64,000 nt of DNA from an uncultured Selenomonadales bacterium (GTDB taxonomy: Bacteria; Bacillota; Negativicutes; Selenomonadales; Selenomonadaceae): the NCBI GenBank assembly GCA_946407095.1, contig CAMJMR010000003.1, positions 27,319 to 91,318 on the forward strand, in the 5' to 3' direction. This document shows positions 40,901 to 51,382 of the stretch, in pieces. Every line of letters begins with the position of its first letter. The first letter of the stretch is position 1. The notes under the pieces were generated by a model. That model ran no database searches. It saw only the letters and a program-made list of their open reading frames with translations, and was not told the DNA's origin. Both the position numbers and the translations under genes were made by a program.

Positions 40901-42670
40901 AACCCGCCCTATTCCGTCGGCCAACGCTCCGCCAACGACAACAATCAGAATCAATCCTACCAAAAGCTCGAAGACCGAATCGCCGCGACCTACGCCGCAA
41001 AGACCGACGCCACCAACAAGAATGCGCTTTACGACAGCTACATCAAGGCTTTTCGCTGGGCAAGCGACCGAATCAGCGGCGGCGGCGTTATCGGCTTCGT
41101 CACCAATGCCGGCTGGCTCGACGGCGCGGCCATGGACGGCTTGCGCAAGTGTTTTGCCAATGAGTTCAGCGAAATTTACGTCTTCAATCTGCGCGGCAAT
41201 GCTCGCACTCAAGGCGAACAACGTCAGCGCGAAAAGGGCAACGTCTTCGGCAGCGGCTCGCGGGCTCCCATTGCCGTCACGGTTTTGGTTAAGAAAGGGA
41301 CTAGGGACTCGGGACTCGGGACTAGTTCAGATGAAAATACTACGTCCCCAGTCCCTAGTCCCCAGTCCCTAATCTTTTACCGCGACATCGGCGACTACCT
41401 CACTCGCGAACAAAAGCTTGACATCATTGCCCGCACGCCCGACGTCCTCTCCGACGACTTCAAGCCCCTCACTCCCAACGACAAGGCCGACTGGATTAAT
41501 CAGCGCGGAAATCGCTTTGAAACCTTCATTCCGCTGCACGACAGTCAAAATCCCAAATACGGGAATTTGTTCAATTTGCGTTCAAGAGGGCTTGAAACCG
41601 GTCGTGACGCGTGGATTTACAACTTTTCGCGCGAAAAACTCCTCGAAAACGTTCAAACGACGATTGAATTCTATAATTCGCACGAATCGACCGAAATCGA
41701 CCCGAAAAAAATTTCTTGGACGCGTGAACTTAAAAATGATAAAAATCGCGGGCTTGAAATCGATTTTGACGCAAAAAAAATCGTCGAAAGCCTTTATCGA
41801 CCGTTTTGCAAGACAAATCTTTACTACGACGAGTATTTGGTAAATTATCCTGGTCAAATGCCGAAATTTTTTCCGACGGGGCGCGAAAACAATCTTTTAA
41901 TCTGTGTTAGCGGCTTGGGCGGCAAAAAAGAACTTTCAACGATTATCACGGACAAAATCCTTGACTTGAACGCTTTGCATTCGGGCACGCAATGTTATCC
42001 GCTGTATTGGTACGAGGCGGCGGCGCAGGGCGGGTTATTCGGCGAAAATCTTCAGCGGCGCGACGGAATCAGCGATTTTATCTTGAATCGGGCGCAAAAT
42101 CTCTTCGGGGACGTGACGCGGGAAGATATTTTCTATTACGTGTACGGATTTTTGCATTTGCCGAGCTATCGGGCGCGTTTTGGTGCCGAGCTGAAAAAAT
42201 CCTTGCCGCGAATCATTTTGGTGGACGATGCGGACAAATTTTGGACGTTGAGCCGCGCAGGACGCGAGCTTGCCGAAATTCATCTGAATTACGAGCGGCA
42301 ACCGGCACCGGACGGCGTGGAAGTGATTGGCACGGAGCGGGGACACTTCGCCGTGACGAAACTGAAGCTGTCGAAGGACAAGACGACTTTGACTTACAAC
42401 GGCGACATCAAGATACGGAACATCCCGCCGCGCAGTTTTGAATACGTTGTGAACGGACGGAGCCCGCTTGAGTGGATAATCGACCGCTACCAAGTGAAGA
42501 CGGACAAAGCGAGCGGAATAATCAACGACGCGAACGCATGGGGGCTTGAACACGACAATCCGCGCTACATTTTGGATTTGATATTGAGCAGCCTGACAGT
42601 GAGCTTGAAGACTTTGGATATCGTGGACGGCTTGCCGAGCGTGGATTTTGGCGGGAGGGAATTTTTATGA
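37982..42670 (+). CDS. single-chain type ISP-like restriction-modification enzyme
   Basis: A 1562-residue enzyme combining nuclease, motor, methylase and target recognition, as in LlaGI/LlaBIII. Order: Mrr-like nuclease (IDLGIDLVAKTVDGEFWAAQ followed by CK, about 60-80); SF2 helicase with Walker A MACGTGKTF near 197, DEAH near 315, MTATPR and QAVGRVMRK; a helical coupler; N6-adenine methylase with DPFAGTGTF near 857 and NPPYSV near 973; and a C-terminal target-recognition region. GTG start behind GGGGAGGG. The stop overlaps the antitoxin gene (ATGA). Residues about 1105-1130 are encoded by an inserted simple repeat. All core motifs look intact. Confidence 0.85.
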   Translation: MTIDELLASYELFAMNDVEKGERFERLMRNFMLTYPAWRGKISEAWLWKDFPFRHDLGTIDLGIDLVAKTVDGEFWAAQCKFYADTTIIAKPAVDSFFSEATRTFGDGQSFAKFIWISTTDRYTDNAREMFKGRKPAVQIIDLATLRRVQINWALLDNGFKSDDARIIRHLRDYQQKAVDDAQAHYQKHARGRLIMACGTGKTFTSLKIAEALAPDGLILFLVPSISLLSQTLEEWAADSAEPLNAVCVCSDETAAQDADEITDVNLPLDATTDPDKISDALNNLRGNGLTVVFSTYQSLDKVAATKNVFDLIICDEAHRTTGSSKDTATQFTAVHSDDFIKARRRLYMTATPRMFTSDALKKAAANDINVWSMDDEKTYGDEFYRLNFGQAVKLKLLSDYKVIVLTLNEKKSDDQKSADANSKISGTINALAKKMTHASAALATVDPAPMHTAVAFCPTIKDSKAIAAAFDAIAKSKRDILDVKAAHVDGTQDSRFRNQQLSWLKTTPADGNACRILTNVRCLSEGVDVPALDAVIFMASKKSKVEIVQAVGRVMRKAPDKKYGYIIIPVVVPLEKNPEDELANSKAYNVIWDVLNALRSHDGRIDVFIEEIKLQLARGEKPNDNGDGGHVFFGGVDDEDEDQPYQLTLHFGEWQDFLYARMVERVGNRRYWEQWAADIAQIAQRHTDRIKELIAFDNDARRKFYNFVYDLQQNLNPAVMPEAAVEMLAQHIITRPVFEALFENYSFVEKNPVSQALEKVLAAFDTQDTDDEAARLKSFADSVRERCQAVHTAQDRQQVIIELYEKFFQIAVPKTVERLGIVYTPVEVVDFILRSVDAVLKKNFKRTLSDKGVHVLDPFAGTGTFLVRLIQSGLIKPRDLFRKYLNELHANEIVLLAYYIAAVNVENAYHAAVDAKGYQPFEGICFTDTFQAAENDEHAQGQTDFKALRDPLHENAARVKEQLQTRIEVIIGNPPYSVGQRSANDNNQNQSYQKLEDRIAATYAAKTDATNKNALYDSYIKAFRWASDRISGGGVIGFVTNAGWLDGAAMDGLRKCFANEFSEIYVFNLRGNARTQGEQRQREKGNVFGSGSRAPIAVTVLVKKGTRDSGLGTSSDENTTSPVPSPQSLIFYRDIGDYLTREQKLDIIARTPDVLSDDFKPLTPNDKADWINQRGNRFETFIPLHDSQNPKYGNLFNLRSRGLETGRDAWIYNFSREKLLENVQTTIEFYNSHESTEIDPKKISWTRELKNDKNRGLEIDFDAKKIVESLYRPFCKTNLYYDEYLVNYPGQMPKFFPTGRENNLLICVSGLGGKKELSTIITDKILDLNALHSGTQCYPLYWYEAAAQGGLFGENLQRRDGISDFILNRAQNLFGDVTREDIFYYVYGFLHLPSYRARFGAELKKSLPRIILVDDADKFWTLSRAGRELAEIHLNYERQPAPDGVEVIGTERGHFAVTKLKLSKDKTTLTYNGDIKIRNIPPRSFEYVVNGRSPLEWIIDRYQVKTDKASGIINDANAWGLEHDNPRYILDLILSSLTVSLKTLDIVDGLPSVDFGGREFL
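41296..41371. repeat. inverted heptamer-type repeat translated inside the restriction enzyme
   Basis: GGGACTAGGGACTCGGGACT units on the left arm (41297-41323) face AGTCCCTAGTCCCCAGTCCC units on the right arm (41344-41370), with a 20-base loop. The array stays in frame and adds about 25 residues (GTRDSGLG...SPVPSPQS). Confidence 0.75.
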
Positions 42671-42858
42671 AACAGGCAAAGAAAACGAAATCCGAATCGC
42701 AAATCCGACCGCCGCTTACAGTTTTGAAGCGGAAAACGACGAAACAACTCTTTGAAGAGTTTTACGGCAAACCTTACGACGAAATCACGGCGCAAGACAT
42801 CGGCGACGGCGCGGAAATTGATTTTGGCGAAGACGTCGGCGAGGAAGTCATCAAATGA
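42667..42858 (+). CDS. MazE-type antitoxin
   Basis: A 63-residue protein with a basic N-terminal half (MKQAKKTKSESQIRPPLTVL) and a very acidic C-terminal half (GDGAEIDFGEDVGEEVIK). Charge split and position suggest an antitoxin that wraps the MazF-like toxin encoded next. No clear AbrB or RHH DNA-binding fold is visible. The ATG overlaps the restriction enzyme stop and the stop overlaps the toxin start, each by four bases, so all three are translated together. Confidence 0.6.
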   Translation: MKQAKKTKSESQIRPPLTVLKRKTTKQLFEEFYGKPYDEITAQDIGDGAEIDFGEDVGEEVIK

Positions 42859-43184
42859 AATTCAAACGCGGCGACATAATAAAATTAAATTTCAATCCGA
42901 CAAAAGGTCACGAGCAAGGGAATTTTCGCCCTGCACTCGTAATGAATTTTTATCCGTTGCCCGGAGACTTGAATATCGTTTTGCCAATCACGAGCAAGGA
43001 AAAAAATTACCCGTTTGAAGTTGAACTTGACGACAGAACGGAAACTCAAGGCTGCATTTTATGCTTTCAAGTCCGCACGATAGACGCTAGCAAAAGAGGC
43101 GCGTATTTTTTGGAAAAAGCTCCCGAAGATATTGTCGAACAATGCGCAGAATACCTGTCTCGACTCATAAAAGCGGACATTTGA
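42855..43184 (+). CDS. MazF/PemK-family toxin
   Basis: A 109-residue endoribonuclease of the MazF/PemK family, which cuts mRNA. Family features: the start KRGDIIKLNFNPTKGHEQGN, followed by FRPALVMN, then LPITSKEKNYPFEVEL and ILCFQVRTIDASKRG. The catalytic Arg and Thr/Ser equivalents appear present. It is coupled to the antitoxin gene and through it to the restriction enzyme, so the pair may act as an addiction or back-up module of the restriction system. Confidence 0.85.
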   Translation: MKFKRGDIIKLNFNPTKGHEQGNFRPALVMNFYPLPGDLNIVLPITSKEKNYPFEVELDDRTETQGCILCFQVRTIDASKRGAYFLEKAPEDIVEQCAEYLSRLIKADI

Positions 43185-43197
43185 ATCGATTGCGCAA

Positions 43198-43228
43198 TAA
43201 AAAAGCTCTCGGCGAAGAGTCGGGGGCT
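43198..43228 (+). terminator. terminator of the restriction/toxin operon
   Basis: AAGCTCTCGGC pairs with GTCGGGGGCTT (including G-U pairs) around a short loop, followed by TTTTC. Confidence 0.65.
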
Positions 43229-43272
43229 TTTCTGTTTCTCGCAGTGTTTTGGGCAAAAATTCTTTTGACGCA

Positions 43273-43301
43273 TTGACTTTTTGATTTTTTGCGTTTATCA
43301 T
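43273..43301 (+). promoter_or_regulatory. promoter of clpB
   Basis: TTGACT, a 17-base spacer, TATCAT, 46 bases before the ATG. No CIRCE inverted repeat or CtsR-type heptad pair was seen. Confidence 0.6.
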
Positions 43302-43347
43302 TGGCGGCGTCGAAAAGAAATCAACTCACTTAGGAGCGTGATAGATT

Positions 43348-45966
43348 ATGGCAGGAGAAAAATACACGGCGAAGGCGCAACAGGCAATGCAAGCGGCTCA
43401 ACAGCTGGCGGCAATGCGCTACCATCAGGAATTTAACTCGTTGCATTTGATGTTGGCGTTGGCGAAGGAGCCCGAAGGTTTGCTCGCGACGATTTTCCAG
43501 GAATGTCAAACCGATTTGCCGATGTTCAAAGTCAACTTGGAGGCCGAACTCAACAAAATACCGAAAGTGCAAGGTCAGGAACGGCTCAGCATGGGCGTCG
43601 ACTTGGCGCGCGTTATCGGGAAGGCGCGGGAATATGCCGCGTCGATGAAGGACGAATACATCAGCACCGAACACTTACTGCTTGCGCTGGTCACCGACGG
43701 CAAAAAGGAAGTTCAAGACATTGCCAACAAGTTTTTGCTCACGAAAAGCAAAATCGACGCCGCGATTAAAAATAATCGCAAACAGAACGTCACAAGCGAC
43801 AATCCCGAAGAAACTTATCAGAGTTTGGCGAAATTCGGACGCGACTTGACTGCCGCCGCCCGCGCGGCAAAGCTTGACCCCGTCATAGGGCGCGACGAGG
43901 AAATCAGACGGACGATTGAAATTTTAAGCCGGCGCACGAAAAATAATCCCGTGCTTATCGGCGAGCCGGGCGTCGGCAAAACCGCTATCGTCGAGGGCTT
44001 GGCAAGGCGAATCGTGGCGGGCGACGTCCCCGAATCGCTCAAAAACAAAACGCTTTACGCTTTGGACATGGGCTCACTGATAGCGGGCGCGAAGTTCCGC
44101 GGCGAATTCGAGGAACGGCTCAAGTCCGTGCTCAACGAGATAACCAAAAGCGACGGGCAAATCTTGCTGTTCATCGACGAAGTTCATACGGTCGTGGGCG
44201 CGGGCAAGGCTGAAGGTGCAATGGACGCGGGCAATATCCTCAAGCCCATGTTGGCGCGCGGCGAGCTTCGTTGCATAGGCGCGACGACGCTCAACGAGTA
44301 CCGCAAGTATATCGAAAAGGACACCGCCCTTGAACGCCGTTTTCAGCCCGTCATGGTCGGCGAGCCGAGCGTCGAGGACACCATTACAATCCTGCGCGGC
44401 ATAAAGGAACGCTACGAAGTGCACCACGGCGTAAGGATTCGCGACGCGGCATTGGTCAGCGCGGCCACGCTTTCAGACCGCTACATTTCCGACAGATTCT
44501 TGCCCGACAAGGCGATTGACTTGGTCGACGAGGCGGCGGCTAAGCTTCGGACGGAAATTGAATCGTTGCCCGCGCCCATCGACGAGATTCGCCGCAAAAT
44601 CATGCAGCTTGAAATCGAAGAGCAAGCCCTCAAAAAAGAATCGGACGCGGCGTCGAAGGACAAGCTTCAAGCAATCGTCGAGGAAATCGAAAAGCTCAAA
44701 GGGCAAGAAAAAATTCTTCGCGACAAGTGGGAGGCGGAAAAGCAATCAATCCTGCGCGTGCGCGCCATCAAAAAGGAAATCGACGAAGTCAACAACGAAA
44801 TCGAAGAGGCTCAACGCGCTTACAACTTGCAAAAGGCATCGGAGCTGAAATACGGCAAGCTGCCGCAACTCATGAACACGCTCAAGCAGGTTGAAGACGA
44901 AATCGCCGCGCAAGCCGATTCGCGCCTGCTCAAAGAGGAAGTCGGCGAGGAGGATATCGCCAAGGTCGTAAGCAGGTGGACGGGCATTCCGCTTGCCAAA
45001 ATGTTGACGGGCGAGCGCGAAAAGCTTTTGCACTTGGAAGATACCCTTCACGAGCGCGTTGTCGGTCAAGACGAGGCGGTTAAGGTCGTCAGTGAGGCTA
45101 TCCTCCGTGCCCGCGCAGGCATCAAAGACCCCAATCGCCCAATCGGTTCGTTCATATTCCTTGGCCCCACGGGTGTCGGCAAGACCGAATTGGCTAAGGC
45201 GTTGGCGGAGGCACTCTTCGACGACGAGCGGTCGATTATTCGCGTCGACATGTCCGAGTATATGGAAAAGCACACGGTGGCACGGCTTATCGGCGCGCCT
45301 CCGGGCTACGTCGGCTACGACGAGGGCGGCCAGCTCACCGAGGCGGTCAGGCGGCGTCCCTACAGCGTCATTCTGCTTGACGAAATCGAAAAGGCTCACC
45401 GCGATATTTTCAACGTCCTGTTGCAGATTTTGGACGACGGGCGGCTCACGGACGGCAAAGGGCGCGTCGTCAACTTCAAGAACACCGTCATCATCATGAC
45501 GAGCAATCTTGGTTCGCAGGAAATTCTTCAGCGCGCGAAAATCGGCTTCATCACGAACAAGGCTTTCGCGGAGGCGGAGTCGATTATCAAGGACTTGCTG
45601 AAAAATTATTTCCGCCCTGAATTCCTCAACCGCATTGACGATATCGTCGTGTTCAAGTCGTTGGCGAAGGAACAGGTCAAGGCTATCGCGGAAATTCTGC
45701 TCAAAACGTTAAGCGAGCGGCTTCAAAAGCAAATCAACGTTGAATTGACGTGGACGCCCGCCGCTGTCGACGCGTTGTCGGAAAAAGGTTTCGACGCCAA
45801 TTTCGGAGCGCGTCCGCTTAGGAGGCTGTTGACTCACACGGTCGAAACGGAACTCAGCAAGAAAATTATCGCGGGCGAAGTCAAGGACGGCGACACCGTT
45901 GAAATCGACTTCGACGGCAAGCAATTCGCCTTCAATGCCGCGACACCCGTCAAGCTCGACAAATAA
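43348..45966 (+). CDS. clpB: ATP-dependent chaperone ClpB
   Basis: An 872-residue disaggregase that works with DnaK/DnaJ/GrpE. Order: N-domain (1-145), first AAA domain with GEPGVGKTA, the long coiled-coil middle domain (about 410-525), second AAA domain with GPTGVGKTE, and LLDEIEKAH. The middle domain separates it from ClpC/ClpE, and it lacks the ClpP-binding loop of ClpA/ClpX. AGGAG lies 11 bases before the ATG. It is a single-gene unit between two terminators. Confidence 0.96.
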   Translation: MAGEKYTAKAQQAMQAAQQLAAMRYHQEFNSLHLMLALAKEPEGLLATIFQECQTDLPMFKVNLEAELNKIPKVQGQERLSMGVDLARVIGKAREYAASMKDEYISTEHLLLALVTDGKKEVQDIANKFLLTKSKIDAAIKNNRKQNVTSDNPEETYQSLAKFGRDLTAAARAAKLDPVIGRDEEIRRTIEILSRRTKNNPVLIGEPGVGKTAIVEGLARRIVAGDVPESLKNKTLYALDMGSLIAGAKFRGEFEERLKSVLNEITKSDGQILLFIDEVHTVVGAGKAEGAMDAGNILKPMLARGELRCIGATTLNEYRKYIEKDTALERRFQPVMVGEPSVEDTITILRGIKERYEVHHGVRIRDAALVSAATLSDRYISDRFLPDKAIDLVDEAAAKLRTEIESLPAPIDEIRRKIMQLEIEEQALKKESDAASKDKLQAIVEEIEKLKGQEKILRDKWEAEKQSILRVRAIKKEIDEVNNEIEEAQRAYNLQKASELKYGKLPQLMNTLKQVEDEIAAQADSRLLKEEVGEEDIAKVVSRWTGIPLAKMLTGEREKLLHLEDTLHERVVGQDEAVKVVSEAILRARAGIKDPNRPIGSFIFLGPTGVGKTELAKALAEALFDDERSIIRVDMSEYMEKHTVARLIGAPPGYVGYDEGGQLTEAVRRRPYSVILLDEIEKAHRDIFNVLLQILDDGRLTDGKGRVVNFKNTVIIMTSNLGSQEILQRAKIGFITNKAFAEAESIIKDLLKNYFRPEFLNRIDDIVVFKSLAKEQVKAIAEILLKTLSERLQKQINVELTWTPAAVDALSEKGFDANFGARPLRRLLTHTVETELSKKIIAGEVKDGDTVEIDFDGKQFAFNAATPVKLDK

Positions 45967-45980
45967 ACCTCATCCCAACA

Positions 45981-46020
45981 AAAAAAATCCCCTTCCGCTT
46001 TGGAGGGGGATAATTTTTTT
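45981..46020. terminator. bidirectional terminator between clpB and atpC
   Basis: ATCCCCTTCC and GGAGGGGGAT arms with a 5-base loop. T7 follows on the plus strand and A8 precedes, so it can end both convergent units. Confidence 0.88.
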
Positions 46021-46033
46021 GCTCAAAAGTTTT

Positions 46034-46462
46034 TCACGGAATGGGGACGCCTTTAACCAACAGCCGAGCCTTCGCTCTGGCAAGTGCCGCCTCCGCACGG
46101 TCAATATCGATGTCGTCGTGACTCTTGGGCGCGCTCTTAAAGGTCGTGACGCGTTCGTTGGCGCGTTGGTAGGCTGATTTCGCGCGTTCAACGTCGATGT
46201 CGTCGGGCGTTTCAGCCGCGTCCGCAAGCACCGTGATTTTTTCGGGCGTGACTTCCATAAAGCCGCCGCTGACGAAAAGTTGAACTTCGCCGCCGCCTTC
46301 CTTAATCCTCATGACGTGCGGGATAAGTGCCGTCAAAAGGTTGGCATGCTTTGGCAAAATGCCCAGCTCCCCGCAAATCGAACGGGTTATCAGCATGTTG
46401 ATATCGTTTTTGTAAACTTCGCCTTTGTCGGGCGTGGCAACCTCAAGCAGGATTGTGGCCAT
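46034..46462 (-). CDS. atpC: F1 ATP synthase epsilon subunit
   Basis: The 142-residue subunit of the central stalk that limits ATP hydrolysis. The N-terminal beta-sandwich (LLEVATPDKGEVYKNDINML, GELGILPKHANLLTALIP) is followed by the two C-terminal helices (DDIDVERAKSAYQRANERV, IDRAEAALARAKARL). A near-repeated acidic DDIDV/DDIDI motif begins each helix segment. Last gene of the ATP synthase operon, three bases after atpD. Confidence 0.94.
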   Translation of the reverse strand: MATILLEVATPDKGEVYKNDINMLITRSICGELGILPKHANLLTALIPHVMRIKEGGGEVQLFVSGGFMEVTPEKITVLADAAETPDDIDVERAKSAYQRANERVTTFKSAPKSHDDIDIDRAEAALARAKARLLVKGVPIP

Positions 46463-46465
46463 ACG

Positions 46466-47890
<1,425 letters not shown>

Positions 47891-47902
47891 TTATGCGCAT
47901 TG

Positions 47903-48145
47903 TCAGTCGTCGTAGCCGTGGCGGCGATTGTGACCATAGCCGTTGTCGTCGTCGTGGCGGCGGTTGTGACCATAGCCGTTGTCGTCGTCGTAGCCGTGGC
48001 GGCGGTTGTGGCGATAGCCGTCATAGTCGTCCACTGCAACGAATTGCGGCTTGTCGACGTTTGGAACATCGGCGAAGGTCGCGGCGAAGGTTGGCGTCGA
48101 CGTAAGCACCAACAATGCGGTAAGAATCAAAGCTTTGTACTGCAT
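47903..48145 (-). CDS. small secreted His/Asp/Arg-rich repeat protein within the atp operon
   Basis: An 80-residue exported protein of unknown function. Signal peptide MQYKALILTALLVLTSTPTF, cleaved near A21-A22. The mature 58 residues end in three units of the form HNRRHGYDDDNGYG, very rich in His, Asp, Arg, Tyr and Gly. Such a composition may bind metal ions or be disordered. ATG behind GGGAGTTTTACC. It sits between atpG (11 bases) and atpD (27 bases) in the same direction, so it must be co-transcribed with the ATP synthase. Confidence 0.7.
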   Translation of the reverse strand: MQYKALILTALLVLTSTPTFAATFADVPNVDKPQFVAVDDYDGYRHNRRHGYDDDNGYGHNRRHDDDNGYGHNRRHGYDD

Positions 48146-48156
48146 GGTAAAACTCC

Positions 48157-49278
48157 CTACTCAAGCGCGTTGGCACCGCCGACAATCTCGTTGATTTCGT
48201 TGGTGATGCCCGCCTGCCTGACTTTGTTGTAAAACAGATTGAGCCGCCCGACAAGTTCCTGCGCGTTATCGGTAGCATTGCTCATGGCGTTCATGCGCGA
48301 AGACAGCTCGGAGGCGGCAGAGTGAAGCATTGCGCCGTAAATCCGCGTTGCAATTCTGCGCGGCAGGAAGTCATTTAGAATCGTGACGACGTCCGGCTCG
48401 TAAATGTATTCCTCTTTGAGCGTCGCGCTTGCCTTGGCGTAGTCGTCGGTGACAATCGGCAGTAGCGTCACGTCATCGGGCGTGCAGCTTATCGCGGACT
48501 TGAACTGCGTATAAATCAGCGTCACGTCGATAATCTCGCCGCTCTCGAAGCGGTCGATAACGATGTCGGCAATTTCCTTGGCGTACTTGTAATCGGGTCG
48601 CTCGCTTATGCCGTGATAGCTTTTGATGATGTTGTAGCCGCGCTGTTTGAAATGGGTCGTCGCGCGCCTGCCGACGGTGATAAGTTCGATGCCGTCAATG
48701 TAATCTGCGTCGTTGTATTCGCGGGCAACGTTGACGTTGGTGTTTGAAGTCGCGCCGCCGCTTTTGTGAGTCGCCTTGGCAATGGAGCCCGTCGCGCTCA
48801 TTTGACGCTGTTGCTTGGCAGTGCGCTTGCCCGAAGGCTTTATGCCCTTGAGAGCGTCGAAATTTTTCTTGTGAAAGTTTTCGTCGTCGCCGTCGTCGTC
48901 GTCCAGGGAAGTGCCGCTGTCGGTGCCGTCGTATTCAATCGTATCGTGCGCCGATTTGAAGACGTTGCTTGAAAACGAGCCCGCCAGCCCCTTGTCGGAC
49001 GCAATGACGATGAACAGGAACTTGCCCGCGCCCTCCTGCTGTTCGGCGATAAGGTCGGCGCGCGTCTTAACAAACGGGTGTTCGTACTCTTGCCCGCGCA
49101 TCTGCGTCATGACCCGCCGCATTATCTCCTTGGTCTTGGCAACGTAAGGCAGATTCCTAAGCAGTGCGTCGCGTGCCGCATTGAACCGCGAACGCGCTAT
49201 CATGTCCATTGCGTTGGTTATCTTCTGGATGTTCTTGACGCTTCTGATTCGGCGGCGTATGTGTTGTAAATTTGCCAT
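48157..49278 (-). CDS. atpG: F1 ATP synthase gamma subunit with long acidic insertion
   Basis: The rotor shaft subunit. Start (MANLQHIRRRIRSVKNIQKI) and end (LNLFYNKVRQAGITNEINEI) are typical, but the protein has 373 residues rather than the usual 285-295. About 80 extra residues (roughly 112-195) lie after SDKGLAGSFSSNVFK and before ELITVGRR. They include a Asp-rich run (GTSLDDDDGDDENF), a Lys-rich run and a Ser/Thr/Gly/Asn-rich run. The place differs from the regulatory insert of plant and cyanobacterial gamma. ATG behind GGTGGGG. Confidence 0.95.
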   Translation of the reverse strand: MANLQHIRRRIRSVKNIQKITNAMDMIARSRFNAARDALLRNLPYVAKTKEIMRRVMTQMRGQEYEHPFVKTRADLIAEQQEGAGKFLFIVIASDKGLAGSFSSNVFKSAHDTIEYDGTDSGTSLDDDDGDDENFHKKNFDALKGIKPSGKRTAKQQRQMSATGSIAKATHKSGGATSNTNVNVAREYNDADYIDGIELITVGRRATTHFKQRGYNIIKSYHGISERPDYKYAKEIADIVIDRFESGEIIDVTLIYTQFKSAISCTPDDVTLLPIVTDDYAKASATLKEEYIYEPDVVTILNDFLPRRIATRIYGAMLHSAASELSSRMNAMSNATDNAQELVGRLNLFYNKVRQAGITNEINEIVGGANALE

Positions 49279-49291
49279 TTACCCCACCGCC

Positions 49292-50815
49292 TCAGCCTTC
49301 AGCCTTGTAGGTGACTGTCTCTTTGAATTCGGTAATGGCGGCTTTGATTTCGGCTTCCAGGGCGTCGTCGAGCTTCTTTTGTTCGGCGATTTTCTTTCCG
49401 ATTTCGGGATGATTGGTGTGCATGAACTTCAGGAAGTCGTTGTGGAAGGTAACAACCTTGTCGACGGGAATGTCCGTCAAAAAGCCTCTAACCGCCGTGA
49501 AAATCGTCAAGACTTGGTCTTCGACGGCGAGCGGCGAGTATTGCGATTGCTTAAGGGTCTCAACCATGCGCGCGCCTCTGTCGAGCTGTGCTTTGGTTGC
49601 CTTGTCGAGGTCGGAGCCGAATTGCGCGAAAGCCGCCAGTTCACGATATTGGGCAAGGTCAAGGCGCATGGTGCCCGCAACTTGTTTCATTGCCTTAATC
49701 TGCGCGGAGCCGCCGACACGCGAAACGCTCAAGCCGACGCTGATAGCGGGACGAATGCCGCTGTAGAACGAGTCGGTCTCAAGCATTATCTGCCCGTCCG
49801 TGATTGAAATGACATTCGTGGGAATGTAGGCGGAAACGTCGCCCGCCTGCGTTTCGATAATCGGCAAAGCGGTTATCGAGCCCGCGCCGAGCCTGTCGGA
49901 AAGTTTTGCCGCGCGTTCGAGCAGTCTGGAGTGCAAATAGAAAACGTCGCCCGGATAAGCTTCACGCCCCGGAGGACGCCTCAACAGCAAGGACATTGCG
50001 CGATAAGCCGCCGCGTGCTTGGTCAAGTCGTCGTAAATGCAGAGGCAATGCCCGTGCTTTTCGTACATGAAGTATTCCGCCATGGTGACGCCCGAATAAG
50101 GCGCGAGGTATTGCAACGGAGCGGAGTCGGCAGCCGTCGCCGCAACGACGATTGAATATTCCATTGCGCCGTGGTCTTCCAACGTCTTGACGACGCGGGC
50201 AACCGTCGACGCCTTTTGACCAATAGCAACGTAGACGCAGATACAATTCTGCCCTTTCTGGTTGATAATCGTGTCGATAGCGATAGCCGATTTGCCGATA
50301 CCGCGGTCGCCGATAATCAATTCGCGCTGTCCGCGCCCGATAGGCACGAGGGCGTCGATAGCCTTCAAGCCCGTCTGCAGCGGCTCATGAACAGATTTTC
50401 TGTCGGCGATACCGGGAGCCTTGAACTCAACGGGACGCGCCTTTGTCGTTTGAATGGGGCCTTTGCCGTCAATCGGACGACCGAGAGCATCGACGACGCG
50501 CCCGATCATGTTTTCGCCGACGGGCACCTGCATGATTCTGCCCGTGCGCTTGACGGTCGCGCCTTCCTTGATTTCGTTGTCGCGTCCGAGAATAACCGCG
50601 CCGACGTTGTCTTGTTCAAGGTTTAGGACGAGCCCGAAGATGTCGTCGCCGAAGTCAAGCAATTCGCCCGCCATAGCCTTATCGAGCCCGTGAATGTGCG
50701 CTATGCCGTCACCAATCTCAATGACCGTGCCGACTTCGTCGACGTTCAAATCGACGTTGTAGTTTTTAATCTGTTCCTTGATTATCGCGGTAATTTCATC
50801 AGGATTTATCTTCAT
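49292..50815 (-). CDS. atpA: F1 ATP synthase alpha subunit
   Basis: The non-catalytic nucleotide-binding subunit, 507 residues, normal length. N-terminal delta-binding helix ([20 protein letters not shown]), P-loop GDRGIGKSA, the arginine-finger region [15 protein letters not shown] and the C-terminal helical part are present. It lies 18 bases after atpH and 13 before atpG. Confidence 0.97.
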   Translation of the reverse strand: MKINPDEITAIIKEQIKNYNVDLNVDEVGTVIEIGDGIAHIHGLDKAMAGELLDFGDDIFGLVLNLEQDNVGAVILGRDNEIKEGATVKRTGRIMQVPVGENMIGRVVDALGRPIDGKGPIQTTKARPVEFKAPGIADRKSVHEPLQTGLKAIDALVPIGRGQRELIIGDRGIGKSAIAIDTIINQKGQNCICVYVAIGQKASTVARVVKTLEDHGAMEYSIVVAATAADSAPLQYLAPYSGVTMAEYFMYEKHGHCLCIYDDLTKHAAAYRAMSLLLRRPPGREAYPGDVFYLHSRLLERAAKLSDRLGAGSITALPIIETQAGDVSAYIPTNVISITDGQIMLETDSFYSGIRPAISVGLSVSRVGGSAQIKAMKQVAGTMRLDLAQYRELAAFAQFGSDLDKATKAQLDRGARMVETLKQSQYSPLAVEDQVLTIFTAVRGFLTDIPVDKVVTFHNDFLKFMHTNHPEIGKKIAEQKKLDDALEAEIKAAITEFKETVTYKAEG

Positions 50816-50833
50816 ACTTGATTCGTCACCTCT

Positions 50834-51370
50834 CTAGTTCCGCATGACCGCTTGAAGGGCACGCAGACGACCCGCAGCCGAGCCGTCGATACGTTTGTCG
50901 CCGATTTTTAAAATGACGCCGCCGAGGATTGAGGCGTCCTTGTGCGTGCGGATTTTGATTGTGCGCCCCGTGAGCGTCGTGAGCTTTTTGATTAGGGCGT
51001 CCTGTTGTTTCTTCGTCAGGTTGAAAGCCGTCGTCACGTCCGCGATTAGAATGCCCTGTTCCTTATTCTTAAGCGAAGTGAAAATGTCGTAGATTTCGTT
51101 GAAGACGCCGATACGTTTCTTGTCGACGAGGAGCATAAGGAAATTCATGACGGTCGCGGAAATTTCTTTGTCGAACGCCTTGACGAGCAAATCTTTCTTC
51201 GCCTGCTGCGGGATAAGCGGGTTTTGGAAGAACTTGACGGCTTCGGGCAGGGCAAAGACGTCTTCGCGCACCTTGGCGAGGTCTTTGTCGTAGCCGTCGA
51301 GATTTTTTTCTTCCTTGGCGATTTCAAAGATAGCCGTGGCGTATTTGGAGGCAAGTTGGATATTGAGCAC
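50834..51370 (-). CDS. atpH: F1 ATP synthase delta subunit
   Basis: The stator-top subunit that joins the b dimer to F1, 178 residues. The helical N-domain (SKYATAIFEIAKEEKNLDGY) and the C-terminal RIKIRTHKDASILGGVILKI, followed by DGSAAGRL, are diagnostic. It follows atpF by 12 bases. Confidence 0.95.
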   Translation of the reverse strand: MLNIQLASKYATAIFEIAKEEKNLDGYDKDLAKVREDVFALPEAVKFFQNPLIPQQAKKDLLVKAFDKEISATVMNFLMLLVDKKRIGVFNEIYDIFTSLKNKEQGILIADVTTAFNLTKKQQDALIKKLTTLTGRTIKIRTHKDASILGGVILKIGDKRIDGSAAGRLRALQAVMRN

Positions 51371-51382
51371 GTTGCCGCCTCC

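Noticed and set aside
39824..41221. A 465-codon minus-strand frame inside the restriction enzyme gene
   Set aside because: It lies opposite helicase and methylase motifs and has a Val/Gly-rich composition typical of antisense frames.
43184..43348. CIRCE or CtsR operator before clpB
   Set aside because: No TTAGCACTC/GAGTGCTAA inverted repeat or GGTCAAA-type heptad pair was found.
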